Assembly: GCA_038868115.1 (NCBI GenBank)
Contig: JAWBXA010000022.1
Coordinates: 1 to 17,473, forward strand
Source of the DNA: JAGTQI01 sp038868115
GTDB lineage: Archaea > Thermoproteota > Bathyarchaeia > Bathyarchaeales > Bathycorpusculaceae
Direction: 5' to 3'
DNA: 17,473 nt
The position numbers and the translations under genes are program-made. The notes beneath the pieces were generated by a model. It searched no databases. It saw only the letters and a list, made by a program, of their open reading frames with translations, and was not told the origin of the DNA. This document shows, one piece after another, positions 1 through 6,092 of this stretch (position 1 is its first letter; every line of letters begins with the position of its first letter).

Positions 1-2
1 AC

Positions 3-89
3 AAGAACAGTTCCGGAGGAAACGGCATTCTCGACATTTCAGCAGATCCCTTCACGAGTTACTTCATCACTGATTCAAGAATAAAATGA
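3..89 (+). CDS. C-terminal end of an unrecognised protein (cut by window edge)
   Basis: A reading frame open from the left edge ends at TGA 87-89 and gives 28 residues, including GGNGILDISADPFTSYF. The composition looks protein-like (ILDIS, then an aromatic/polar tail) and it is followed directly by a long AT-rich non-coding leader. I do not recognise the family. It could be the tail of a real gene starting to the left, or chance. Only the flanking sequence can settle this. Confidence 0.3.
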   Translation, partial: KNSSGGNGILDISADPFTSYFITDSRIK

Positions 90-195
90 ATCAATGATTA
101 TAAATTGATTATGAATTATAGATTCATATTGCATAAATAAAAGTATTTTCTGCAATATTATTTCTTTTTTTTAAAAAAAAGTGAATCAATGATTA
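72..195. promoter_or_regulatory. Cluster of TGAATC/GATTCA motifs ahead of the Lrp-type regulator
   Basis: The leader contains GATTCA at 72-77 facing TGAATC at 87-92, and a second inverted pair TGAAT (112-116) and ATTCA (122-126) with a 5-nt spacer. A 14-base direct repeat TGAATCAATGATTA lies at 87-100 and again at 182-195. Lrp/AsnC proteins commonly bind several spaced, imperfectly palindromic AT-rich sites upstream of their own genes, so this is a plausible autoregulatory region. The repeats are seen directly. The link to the regulator at 345 is inferred from position, and the last copy is still about 150 bases from the start codon. Confidence 0.4.
165..180. terminator. T8A8 palindrome, possible T-tract terminator
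   Basis: Eight T (165-172) are followed by eight A (173-180), a perfect self-complementary tract about 75 bases after the partial frame that ends at 89. Archaeal RNA polymerase can terminate on T-tracts of five or more, on either strand here. It could equally be simple AT-rich leader sequence. Confidence 0.25.
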
Positions 196-344
196 AATAG
201 AAAACTGAAATAAGCAAAGCCTCACAGGTTGCATGCTATTATTTTTTAAAATAATTGCAGAATTAGAGCATCATTAAAGCATAATCATATCAATAATAGC
301 CTGCATTGAAAAATTAAATTAAGGAGTTTAAGAAACTTCTTGTT

Positions 345-833
345 ATGTTAAGTGATTTAGAAAAAAGAGTTTTATCCGAATTGCTTAAAAATGCTAAAAA
401 CAGCGACAGAAACATTGCAAGAACCCTACAAGTATCACAAGCTACAATAACAAGAATCCGAAATAAACTTGAAAATGAGGGATACATTAAGAAGTATACG
501 GTCATCCCAAGTTTTGAGAAATTGGGATGCGAAATAGTTGCCTTCACATTTGTAAAAATGAACCCACAAGTTTACTCCAAAAACATTGAGGAGATAAGAA
601 ATTACGCAAAGCAGTGGCCAAACGCAATATATGCCTCTCGAGGAGAAGGCATGGGCATGACAGGAATAATTATCTCCCTACATAAAAACTACACAGACTA
701 TCTCCAAAAACTTAACATGTTCAGAAGGGACTGGGGACAATACATAGAAGACATACAAAGCTTCATAACAAGCGTTAGCGAAGGCGTAATAAAAGAATTC
801 AACTTAGAATGCGTTGCAGAATGCCTCAAATAA
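345..833 (+). CDS. Lrp/AsnC family transcriptional regulator
   Basis: A 162-residue protein with the two-domain layout and usual length of Lrp/AsnC regulators. Residues ~3-50 form a winged helix-turn-helix, with the typical opening LSDLEKRVLSELLKNA, a recognition helix around VSQATITRIRNKLENEGYI, and a wing into KKYTVIP. Residues ~60-145 have the alternating beta/alpha pattern of the RAM-like effector and oligomerisation domain (GCEIVAFTFVK, then PNAIYASRGEGMGMTGIII). Such proteins act as dimers or octamers on DNA in the cytoplasm, often sensing amino acids; no ligand can be read here. ATG 345 is the only usable start after an in-frame stop at 315-317. The AAGGAG at 321-326 is too far away to be a normal Shine-Dalgarno, so a leaderless or short-leader transcript from the AT-rich box near 310-320 is possible. 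It stands alone, with candidate operators upstream. Confidence 0.93.
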   Translation: MLSDLEKRVLSELLKNAKNSDRNIARTLQVSQATITRIRNKLENEGYIKKYTVIPSFEKLGCEIVAFTFVKMNPQVYSKNIEEIRNYAKQWPNAIYASRGEGMGMTGIIISLHKNYTDYLQKLNMFRRDWGQYIEDIQSFITSVSEGVIKEFNLECVAECLK

Positions 834-1102
834 AAGTCTTAGAAACATTAAAATTCGTACAGTCTCGAACATGCCCAAATGCTGGACGAAATAGTCAAAG
901 GCAAATCGCCAATGCCCATTTTCTCTTCAAAAAACATAGAATCAACATCCACTTATACCTCTTAAACACACCCGATAATGCATAAAGATTTAGACATATT
1001 AATTAATTGTTATAAAGATTCGCCATTCTAGAACGAAGAACATTAAATTATACTCTCTAAATTTAAATATGCGAAATTTGCTGGAGGCTTGTCAGTGTTA
1101 AA
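834..1102. other. Gap without a convincing gene
   Basis: The gap holds a short plus-strand frame at 879-965 (28 codons, opening MLDEIVKGKSPMPIFSSKN) that has protein-like composition but no recognised family and no clear start context. It may be a relic. ATAAAGATT occurs twice near 983 and 1013. An AT-rich box (AATTTAAATATG) around 1060-1071 is a plausible TATA element for the glycosylase gene at 1103. Confidence 0.35.
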
Positions 1103-1526
1103 ATGAGGTTGTGGTTGATTCATCCTAAATATCTTGATTGTAGAGGTTTGGTTGCTGTTTGGAGGGAAGGTCTTTTGGCAAAGAAGGTTCTGGAGGGAAA
1201 AACTATGGGCTATAGGAAACATCCGCAGCTCAAAATTTTTGAGGAGCATGAGAGGCCTGTTGCTTTAATTAACGCCTATTTATTTCAAATATATTTGGAG
1301 GCGAAAAGAAGAGGTTGTTCATTCGATTCTACAAAAAATAGAATGTTTGAACTTGAAAGAAGCTGTAACTATTACCAGAAGGCAATTGAGGGAAGATTTT
1401 CGGTTATTAATGGAAAAACTTCAAACACGAGACAGGAAAAAGTTTGAAGAATTAAAGAGCTTAGGCCTCGACAGCGTAGAGCCAAACCCTATTTTTAGAG
1501 TGGATAAGAATAAAAATGATGAATAG
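1103..1526 (+). pseudogene. Pyrimidine dimer DNA glycosylase (T4 endonuclease V-like), frameshifted
   Basis: The first ~85 residues match the archaeal/bacterial Pyr_excise family: MRLWLIHPKYLD, then VAVWREGLLAKKVLEGKT, then MGYRKHPQL. Glu22 in WREG is at the place of the catalytic glutamate of T4 endonuclease V. The initial frame leaves the family after FELERSC and stops at 1447. From base 1359 another frame continues the expected C-terminal part: AVTITRRQLREDFRLLMEKL, then DRKKFEELKSLGLDSVEPNP, then IFRVDKNKNDE and stop at 1524-1526. A single-base indel around 1355-1361 therefore splits one gene of about 140 residues. The enzyme would excise UV-induced cyclobutane dimers (glycosylase/AP-lyase). 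There is no long homopolymer at the break, so genuine mutation is as likely as a read error. GGAGG at 1083-1087 is a distant possible ribosome site. Confidence 0.8.
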
Positions 1527-1791
1527 CGAGTTATAAGCGATTTATTAGGTATGGCAAAAGCTAGCCTTGGAAACAATAATGCCTGTTTTGCCTTTAAGTA
1601 CATCAACAGCTTCATCCATCGAAGTGAGTGATTATTGCATTATTCCCGCCTTAATTTCAGGTTCCATACTCCTAAGAAAGGAATATTCCAAGTACTTCTT
1701 AGCCTCCGTAAAGGTCAAGCGAAACTACATCTAACACAACCATATAATACGTAGCAACTTTTATTTGCAACCAAACGGAAACTTTTAGAAT
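1527..1791 (-). pseudogene. Scrambled coding relic, unrecognised
   Basis: On the minus strand, three short pieces in different frames follow one another without a gap: VVLDVVSLDLYGG, then EAKKYLEYSFLRSMEPEIKA with GIMQ, then SMDEAVDVLKGKTGIIVSKA ending at about 1544. The last piece is reminiscent of the C-terminal helix-strand of zinc-type dehydrogenases (DEALDxLKxGKxxGKIV), but too little remains to name it. This may be the decayed 3' end of a lost gene, or chance. Confidence 0.25.
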
Positions 1792-3165
1792 TCAAGATGT
1801 CGCGTTATTTGAATTTTGATGCTTCTGAATTTTATTCGAGGGAGTTTCATTGTGAGTTTTCTTTGCGAAAGCAATGGCTATTGTTTGGAGAACATTAAAT
1901 AGTAAGAGAATAGTGGTTGCTGTGAACTCTGGAACTATTATTATCTGTTGTTTAGAGTGGGTGTAAGAAATGTATATGTAATGTTTTCGATGTCTGTCCA
2001 GTTTTTAAAGGGCCATGGTTTACCGTTTAGTAAAACCGTATAGTTACCATGCCATAAATCTTCAACGATGATGTTGGGTATAATTATTCTGCAAAAGCCA
2101 ATTTCCCCCTCTAAACCGGCAACGTTAAAACTTATTGTCCTTCGGTACGTGTCTATCTGAAAGTTGAAAACAGAAGAATTAGAAATAATGCCAACAATAC
2201 AGGCTTCCCCATGCCAGGTGCCGACTTCGAACTTGTTAAATGGAGCTATAAGCGGATAGTTGTCTTTATTGTAGCTGTCAAGAGTGTAAGGAACGTCGCC
2301 GATCCCGTCGCTTCCAGTTTCATTTCGGTATATGCCGCTATACAAGTCTGCTCCGTTATAGTTACTCCAATGGTTTCCGCCAAAAGGATAACCGTGATCC
2401 CAAAGGCTAGCATAACCAGTCATATAAACGTATATTTGTTGGGTGTTGTCTATGAAGTTGTTGTGGTAAAACTTATTGTTAGAAGTATAGTCGAGCCGGA
2501 CGCAATAATCGTTGTTCGTTATGTTGTTTTCAAATATATCGTTGTTAGAAGAACGGCTCAGATATATGCCACGATGGTTGTTTGCTATGATATTTCCAGA
2601 TATAACGTTGTAATTAGAAGAGTCGCTAAGTACGACACCGTTCTCGTTGTTTGCTGTTACAATGTTTCCACTTATGCTGTTATTAGAAGAACTATAAAGC
2701 AGAATGCCGCCATGATCATTTGCTGTTACAATGTTTCCAGTAATGCTACAGCCACTTACATAATATAGAAGGAAACCACATTGGGGATAACCGCTTTTCC
2801 GTACAGTGAAGCCAGTCACATTTACACCATTTGCAACAATTTTTACAACTATTCCTGCACTTTTACCGTCGATTATAGTGTTCTGCATACACTCTCCTTC
2901 AAGGGATACAGGCTTATCCACAACAACATTCTCGTAATACGTTCCAGCCTTAACAAATATAGTGTCGCCTGGACTCGCCGCGTCTATAGCCTCCTGAATT
3001 GTTGGGTAATCATCTGGCACCATTATTACAGCTTTAACTCGTTGAATGTTAAATGCTAAAGTTAGCATGCCAAACGCGAGCAATATCAGCATTATTCCAA
3101 GAATTGTTCTTTTTCAACGTTCTCTTTCCCCTTAAAACTTCGCTCAGCCTTTTTAGGTTTTCCAT
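1792..3165 (-). pseudogene. NosD-like right-handed beta-helix surface protein, two frameshifts
   Basis: The main open frame (1941-3092) encodes a protein opening with a hydrophobic signal-like segment, then VPDDYPTIQEAIDAASPGDT, the classic start of archaeal secreted beta-helix (NosD/periplasmic copper-binding-like) proteins. Several rungs of the form GIxLxxSSNNxIxxNxI (residues ~95-220) and a C-terminal beta domain follow. Both ends appear shifted. Upstream, ATG 3165 with a GAGG ahead of it opens MENLKRLSEVLRGKRT and rejoins the main frame if one base is removed at the T5 run 3110-3114. Downstream, a neighbouring frame gives ISYTHSKQQIIIVPEF, a hydrophobic helix (TILLLFNVLQTIAIAF) and a basic tail ending at 1792-1794, the usual membrane anchor of this family. 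The product would be an extracellular, membrane-tethered repeat protein. I call it broken; assembly indels are the alternative. Confidence 0.7.
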
Positions 3166-3197
3166 TACTTCTAACCTCAAAAAGAGGGGGGATGGTT

Positions 3198-3563
3198 TTA
3201 GCGTGCAATATATGGTTTTTTAACCTGCTTTGCAGCCTTTAGAGTCACTATCTTCGGCATGGAGTGGCTTAATGCAAGTATCACTCCCCACGTGGCGATG
3301 GTGACAACGGACATGACTGAACCTACTGTGGCCATTTCATGAAGCATTACTGGTATGTCAGCGGGATTCGCCATTGCCGTTAAGAACGGCGGCCACGGGA
3401 CAACTTCAGCATGCCACACGTGTTCTAACGCTAACAGTATTACGCCTCCCCATAACAACGCGTTGAGAACCCAAAGCTTCAATTTTTCAGCAAGGCTCCG
3501 CACAGTCTTCTGTACTATTGATGTCATGATTGCCAGAGCCATGGGAATTAGGAAGCAAGCCAT
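3198..3563 (-). CDS. Small three-helix membrane protein, divergent partner A
   Basis: A 121-residue protein with three predicted membrane segments: residues 1-16 (MACFLIPMALAIMTS), ~31-48 (LNALLWGGVILLALEHVWH) and ~75-97 (ATVGSVMSVVTIATWGVIL), and a basic C-terminal tail (KAAKQVKKPYIAR). The frame is open further upstream, but GGAGG at 3575-3571, seven bases before ATG 3563, fixes the start. The WGG...LEH core of helix 2 resembles the WGA...VDH core of the gene on the other side of the shared promoter, and each has a histidine at the membrane edge. I do not recognise a named family. A partner or complex role is inferred only from the paired arrangement. Confidence 0.7.
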   Translation of the reverse strand: MACFLIPMALAIMTSIVQKTVRSLAEKLKLWVLNALLWGGVILLALEHVWHAEVVPWPPFLTAMANPADIPVMLHEMATVGSVMSVVTIATWGVILALSHSMPKIVTLKAAKQVKKPYIAR

Positions 3564-3633
3564 TTCCCTTCCTCCGGTAACACTAAATTTATATTTCGTA
3601 ATACAGATAAATAAACCTATTGGGGGAAAAGTT
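3564..3633. promoter_or_regulatory. Shared divergent promoter region
   Basis: Only 70 bases separate two divergent start codons. The centre (about 3583-3596, CTAAATTTATATTTCG) contains an AT box that reads as a TATA element in both directions. Strong ribosome sites flank it: GGGGG 3622-3626 for the plus gene and GGAGG 3575-3571 for the minus gene. This layout suggests coordinated expression. Confidence 0.5.
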
Positions 3634-3930
3634 ATGTGGCTTGTCGTCCTCGCATTTGCAGCAGCAATAGCCACACCAATATGGTATGCCAAAGCTGAAG
3701 AAGACAAGTATATGCTTAAACTTCTCTGCCTTATACTTTGGGGAGCAACAATAATGGTTCTAGTTGACCATATAATGGGCTTCCTGATGGAAGGAGGGGA
3801 ATTCCTTGAATTGACGGTTGACGCAACAGTCCTAGGCTTCATCATGCTGACAGCCGCGCTAATAACATGGGAAATAATCCTGCTGCTCAAAGACCCAAAG
3901 GGCATACTTTATAAAAAGAAGAGTGAATAA
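3634..3930 (+). CDS. Small three-helix membrane protein, divergent partner B
   Basis: A 98-residue protein with three membrane segments: ~1-15 (MWLVVLAFAAAIATPIWY), ~27-46 (MLKLLCLILWGATIMVLVDH) and ~64-87 (VLGFIMLTAALITWEIILLL), and a basic tail ending KKKSE. The frame is open back to 3355, but that part is antisense to the neighbouring gene. GGGGGAAAAGTT before ATG 3634 sets the start. Its middle helix lines up with partner A: LK-L-L-W-G-x-x-I-x-x-L-x-x-H, followed about ten residues on by an acidic or aromatic stretch and then a third helix ending in W(G/E)xIL. Function unknown. The histidine in helix 2 could be a cofactor or metal ligand, but that is speculation. Confidence 0.75.
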   Translation: MWLVVLAFAAAIATPIWYAKAEEDKYMLKLLCLILWGATIMVLVDHIMGFLMEGGEFLELTVDATVLGFIMLTAALITWEIILLLKDPKGILYKKKSE

Positions 3931-4031
3931 AGCCGCTCTGACAGAACAACATTAATCATGTCAATTACTGTCAATGTTTTTTACAGCTATTTTGGGAAGA
4001 TTTTTAAGGCTTAAAATACATGTTTTGAGGC

Positions 4032-4322
4032 ATGAGCATACCTGAGCCCTTTGTTTTATATGTTGGTAAGAGGTTCGTCGATAAGGCTTCTAAAGCTTTT
4101 GGTTTAGGCCATATTGTTAGGAAACCGTTGGTGGAAATTTTAAAGAAGATGGATGTAAATTTTAAGGAGCTTGACAGGGACGAGGCTAAGGCGGCCCTCG
4201 ACAGACTCGGCGAGTCAAAGGGCATAACTGTGTCTACCGCTCAGCTTGTTAAAAGCTTGGCGCTTGCCTTTTTCCTTCCCACAGGCGTTTTCCTAACCAT
4301 ATTAAAGAAAGTTTTTCTATAG
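4032..4322 (+). CDS. Hypothetical 96-residue protein with C-terminal hydrophobic helix
   Basis: A short protein beginning MSIPEPFVLYVGKRFVDKAS. It has a charged helical middle (VEILKKMDVNFKELDRDEAK) and a hydrophobic C-terminal segment (LVKSLALAFFLPTGVFLTIL, residues ~68-91). Its codon use looks like that of its neighbours. TGAGG ends two bases before the ATG, too close for a normal ribosome site. A T-rich box TTTTTAAGG at 4001-4009, about 29 bases upstream, fits a leaderless archaeal transcript starting at the ATG. I do not recognise the family. It lies beside the decayed material bordering tRNA-Ala, so it could be mobile-element cargo. Confidence 0.5.
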   Translation: MSIPEPFVLYVGKRFVDKASKAFGLGHIVRKPLVEILKKMDVNFKELDRDEAKAALDRLGESKGITVSTAQLVKSLALAFFLPTGVFLTILKKVFL

Positions 4323-4599
4323 ATCGGGAGTTGAAACAGAAGACAGCACAATACTCGAGTTCCTTGCGGAAATACCGAGGGCCTTCAGGCCGACCATATT
4401 CTACGACATCTGGCTTGTTGTGCCAAAAACAGAATTTGGAGAAGCAAATACAAAACAGATAATTAAAACAATTGTAGAGAAAACTGGTGTTCCGCCACTA
4501 ACAGAAGAAGAGTGGGAAAACGCCAAACCAATCATAGAAAAACTCAAAGACAAACTGGAAATAAAAGGCGTAGCAGAAAACCTCTGGAAATCCCTATAA
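4306..4599 (+). pseudogene. Decayed coding frame without a start, unrecognised
   Basis: This frame, entered just before the end of the preceding ORF, stays open for about 97 codons and has protein-like content: DSTILEFLAEIPRAFRPTIF, then YDIWLVVPKTEFGEANTKQI, then LTEEEWENAKPIIEKLKDKL, ending at TAA 4597-4599. It contains no ATG, GTG or TTG in a useful place, so either the 5' end was lost or a frameshift joins it to the ORF at 4032. The alternating acidic and basic helices are not random-looking. I cannot assign a family. The next relic starts immediately after its stop codon and in the same frame. Confidence 0.4.
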
Positions 4600-4859
4600 A
4601 CAAAATTAACCTTGTCAATAGAAGCCGAAATAGTCAAACAAGCTCAAGAGTTGGATTAAACGTTTCACAGTTTACAGAAAACGCTTTAAAAATTGGGATA
4701 ACCGCTTTAGAAAACTCTCTGCAAAAAATAGCTGAAAACCAATCCGCTTCCAGCATAAAGGAAAGTATCGGAAACGTAGTTTCTGATAAAGAAGAGTGGA
4801 CCGGGCGGGATTTGAACCCGCGACCTCCCGAGTGCAAGTCGGGCGTTCATACCAACTGA
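4600..4859 (+). pseudogene. Relic N-terminal part of an SSV-type integrase with ribbon-helix-helix domain
   Basis: After one stop codon the frame continues KLTLSIEAEIVKQAQEL. A one-base shift near 4650-4655 then leads to GLNVSQFTENALKIGITALE. Together these make a clear ribbon-helix-helix: a beta strand, a first helix, a G-L-N turn, and a second helix. The second frame runs on through a polar linker and translates the antisense of tRNA-Ala (WTGRDLNPRPPECKSG), stopping at 4857-4859. Archaeal SSV-type integrase genes carry their attachment site inside the coding region and so read through tRNA 3' sequence. A small DNA-binding N-terminal segment followed by a tRNA-derived peptide fits a stranded intN fragment. 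No catalytic tyrosine-recombinase domain is present. The frameshift and missing start codon mark it as dead. Confidence 0.5.
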
Positions 4860-4870
4860 ACTACCGGCCC
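4797..4870 (-). tRNA. tRNA-Ala (anticodon UGC)
   Basis: The reverse strand from 4870 to 4797 folds as a complete 74-nt cloverleaf. The 7-bp acceptor pairs GGGCCGG with CCGGTCC, the D stem is GTTC/GAAC, and the anticodon stem CCCGA/TCGGG holds the loop CTTGCAC (anticodon TGC). A 5-nt variable loop follows, then the T stem GCGGG/CCCGC with loop TTCAAAT, and discriminator A. The acceptor has the G3-U70 wobble pair that alanyl-tRNA synthetase requires, which confirms the anticodon call. CCA is not encoded (CTC follows A73) and there is no intron. It decodes GCA (and probably other GCN) codons. Confidence 0.97.
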
Positions 4871-4872
4871 TG

Positions 4873-4912
4873 CATGAAATTCATGATTATGTGTCGACAA
4901 ACATTTTTATTT
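4873..4912 (-). promoter_or_regulatory. Upstream region of tRNA-Ala: TATA-like box and palindrome
   Basis: Reading toward the tRNA, an AT box AAATAAAAATG (4912-4902) lies about 32-42 bases before the mature 5' end, the right distance for an archaeal tRNA TATA element plus a short leader. Between box and tRNA is the 13-bp palindrome CATGAAATTCATG (4873-4885), two bases before the tRNA 5' end. It may shape the precursor leader or be chance. Confidence 0.4.
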
Positions 4913-5471
4913 CTGTTTTCGTTTAATTACTTTTGCCGGATGATGAGAGGGCATTAAATTGACTGTGGGATGAAATTTCAGAGTTACTCGGACGGCAACG
5001 GATGGAAACTTCTATTACTCGTTTATAGAGGATTGGAAAGTTTGAGGATATGAGCATGCAACTGTTGGGCTCGTTTTCAGAGTTAAAAGTGGCTCGAAGC
5101 TAACGGTGTTAAGTGTGAATTAAGCTGGATTCAGCTGCCACGGCCGAGTCAGATAAAGCATCCGCAAAAGAGGAAATTGATGCTTTGCTTCCTCACGCAA
5201 GCAGCTTGATAGATAGGCTATATTGATTTTTGGCTTCTAGTACCCCTCTTATAACGTTTGTAAGAAATGAGGCCAGGCCCATTTTTGCTTGATATTCTTC
5301 AAATTAAAACATTATATATTTATGACTGTTAGCTCTGTGACAAACCTTGGCAACTCCCAGCATGTATGTGTACTCATAATGTTCAATAAACCTGCTGAAG
5401 ATGTTGAGAGAGGCAGCTTCCAGTCGGTTTACAAATGTTAAAACTTTTAATGAACAAAATGACGCGCATGC
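4886..5471. other. Gene-free stretch with possible coding debris
   Basis: No intact gene is visible in about 590 bases apart from the tRNA promoter at its left end. Short protein-like pieces in shifting plus-strand frames occur between about 4970 and 5225: DEISELLGRQRMETSITRL, a later FEDMSMQLLGSFSELKVARS, and KASAKEEIDALLPHASSLID ending at 5225. They are consistent with a decayed gene, but I cannot name it. The 5226-5471 part shows nothing I can support. Confidence 0.3.
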
Positions 5472-6092
5472 TTAATCTAATACCTCCATCACCCCGGTTA
5501 TCGTGAAGTACATGCCAAGCGCGGATACAAATGTTCCAAGTAAAAGAGCTACTAGTTTCCGTTTTGAACGGAAAAGTCGACCATACTTGTTGATGGCGCA
5601 CGATACTAAAGTGTAATATACGAAGTCAGCCAGCCAATGTCCAATGGTAACCATAACTATGCCCATGTTCCTCAAAAGTTCATAGCCTTGAAGTAGTAAG
5701 GCCAAACCTGCTGTAGCCCACCATGGGGGCTGAGTTGGATTGAACGCTGTGTAAAAGATTCCGCCTAAGGTTGAAGAGTTAACCTTCGAATCTTTAACTT
5801 TGACTTCCACTTCGGCTTTAATGGCTAAGGCACCCATTAAGGACAAAGTGATTCCGCCTATGATATAGATCAAGGGTTTATATTGTAACATTACGCCGCC
5901 AAGTCCGAGAAGCATTAGGAAAATTATGAAGGCTTCCCAAATGATGTGTCCAACCATAACAAAATGACCTGTGACCTTACCTTTTCTTGTGGTGTCTAAA
6001 ATCACGTAGGCTAAAAGTGGCCCCGGAATCAATGCTCCTCCAAGCCCTACAAAAAAGCCAATCAAAAGCAGTAATGCAACTTCAAACAACAA
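5472..6092 (-). CDS. LysE/RhtB family exporter
   Basis: A 206-residue integral membrane protein with six likely transmembrane segments, the size and layout of LysE/RhtB amino-acid exporters. The N-terminal helix carries the family signature region GGALIPGPLLAYVI (residues ~18-31). A charged cytoplasmic loop (AEVEVKVKDSKVNSS) follows helix 3, and the fourth segment opens with FNPTQPPWWATAG, the equivalent of the conserved NPxxxxW motif. The substrate cannot be read from sequence; amino acids or related small metabolites are usual. The start is TTG 6092, with GGTGGT five bases upstream. It overlaps the 3' end of the TrmI gene by 31 bases, so the two are probably co-transcribed and translationally coupled. 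A functional link with tRNA methylation is not evident. Confidence 0.85.
   Translation of the reverse strand: MLFEVALLLLIGFFVGLGGALIPGPLLAYVILDTTRKGKVTGHFVMVGHIIWEAFIIFLMLLGLGGVMLQYKPLIYIIGGITLSLMGALAIKAEVEVKVKDSKVNSSTLGGIFYTAFNPTQPPWWATAGLALLLQGYELLRNMGIVMVTIGHWLADFVYYTLVSCAINKYGRLFRSKRKLVALLLGTFVSALGMYFTITGVMEVLD

Noticed and set aside
2211..2768. A 185-residue plus-strand ORF
   Set aside because: It is entirely antisense to the beta-helix repeats, is full of valine/isoleucine runs from repeat codons, and has no ribosome site.
3564..3905. Upstream extension of the minus-strand membrane protein
   Set aside because: The extra residues are antisense to the divergent gene, and a strong ribosome site precedes ATG 3563. 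The mirror-image extension of the plus gene back to 3355 is rejected for the same reason.
4512..4859. A 115-residue plus-strand ORF overlapping the tRNA
   Set aside because: Its first part is out of frame with the better-supported relics, and its tail is the well-known false GRDLNPRPP peptide made by reading a tRNA backwards. Only the segment after 4650 is kept, as part of the integrase relic.
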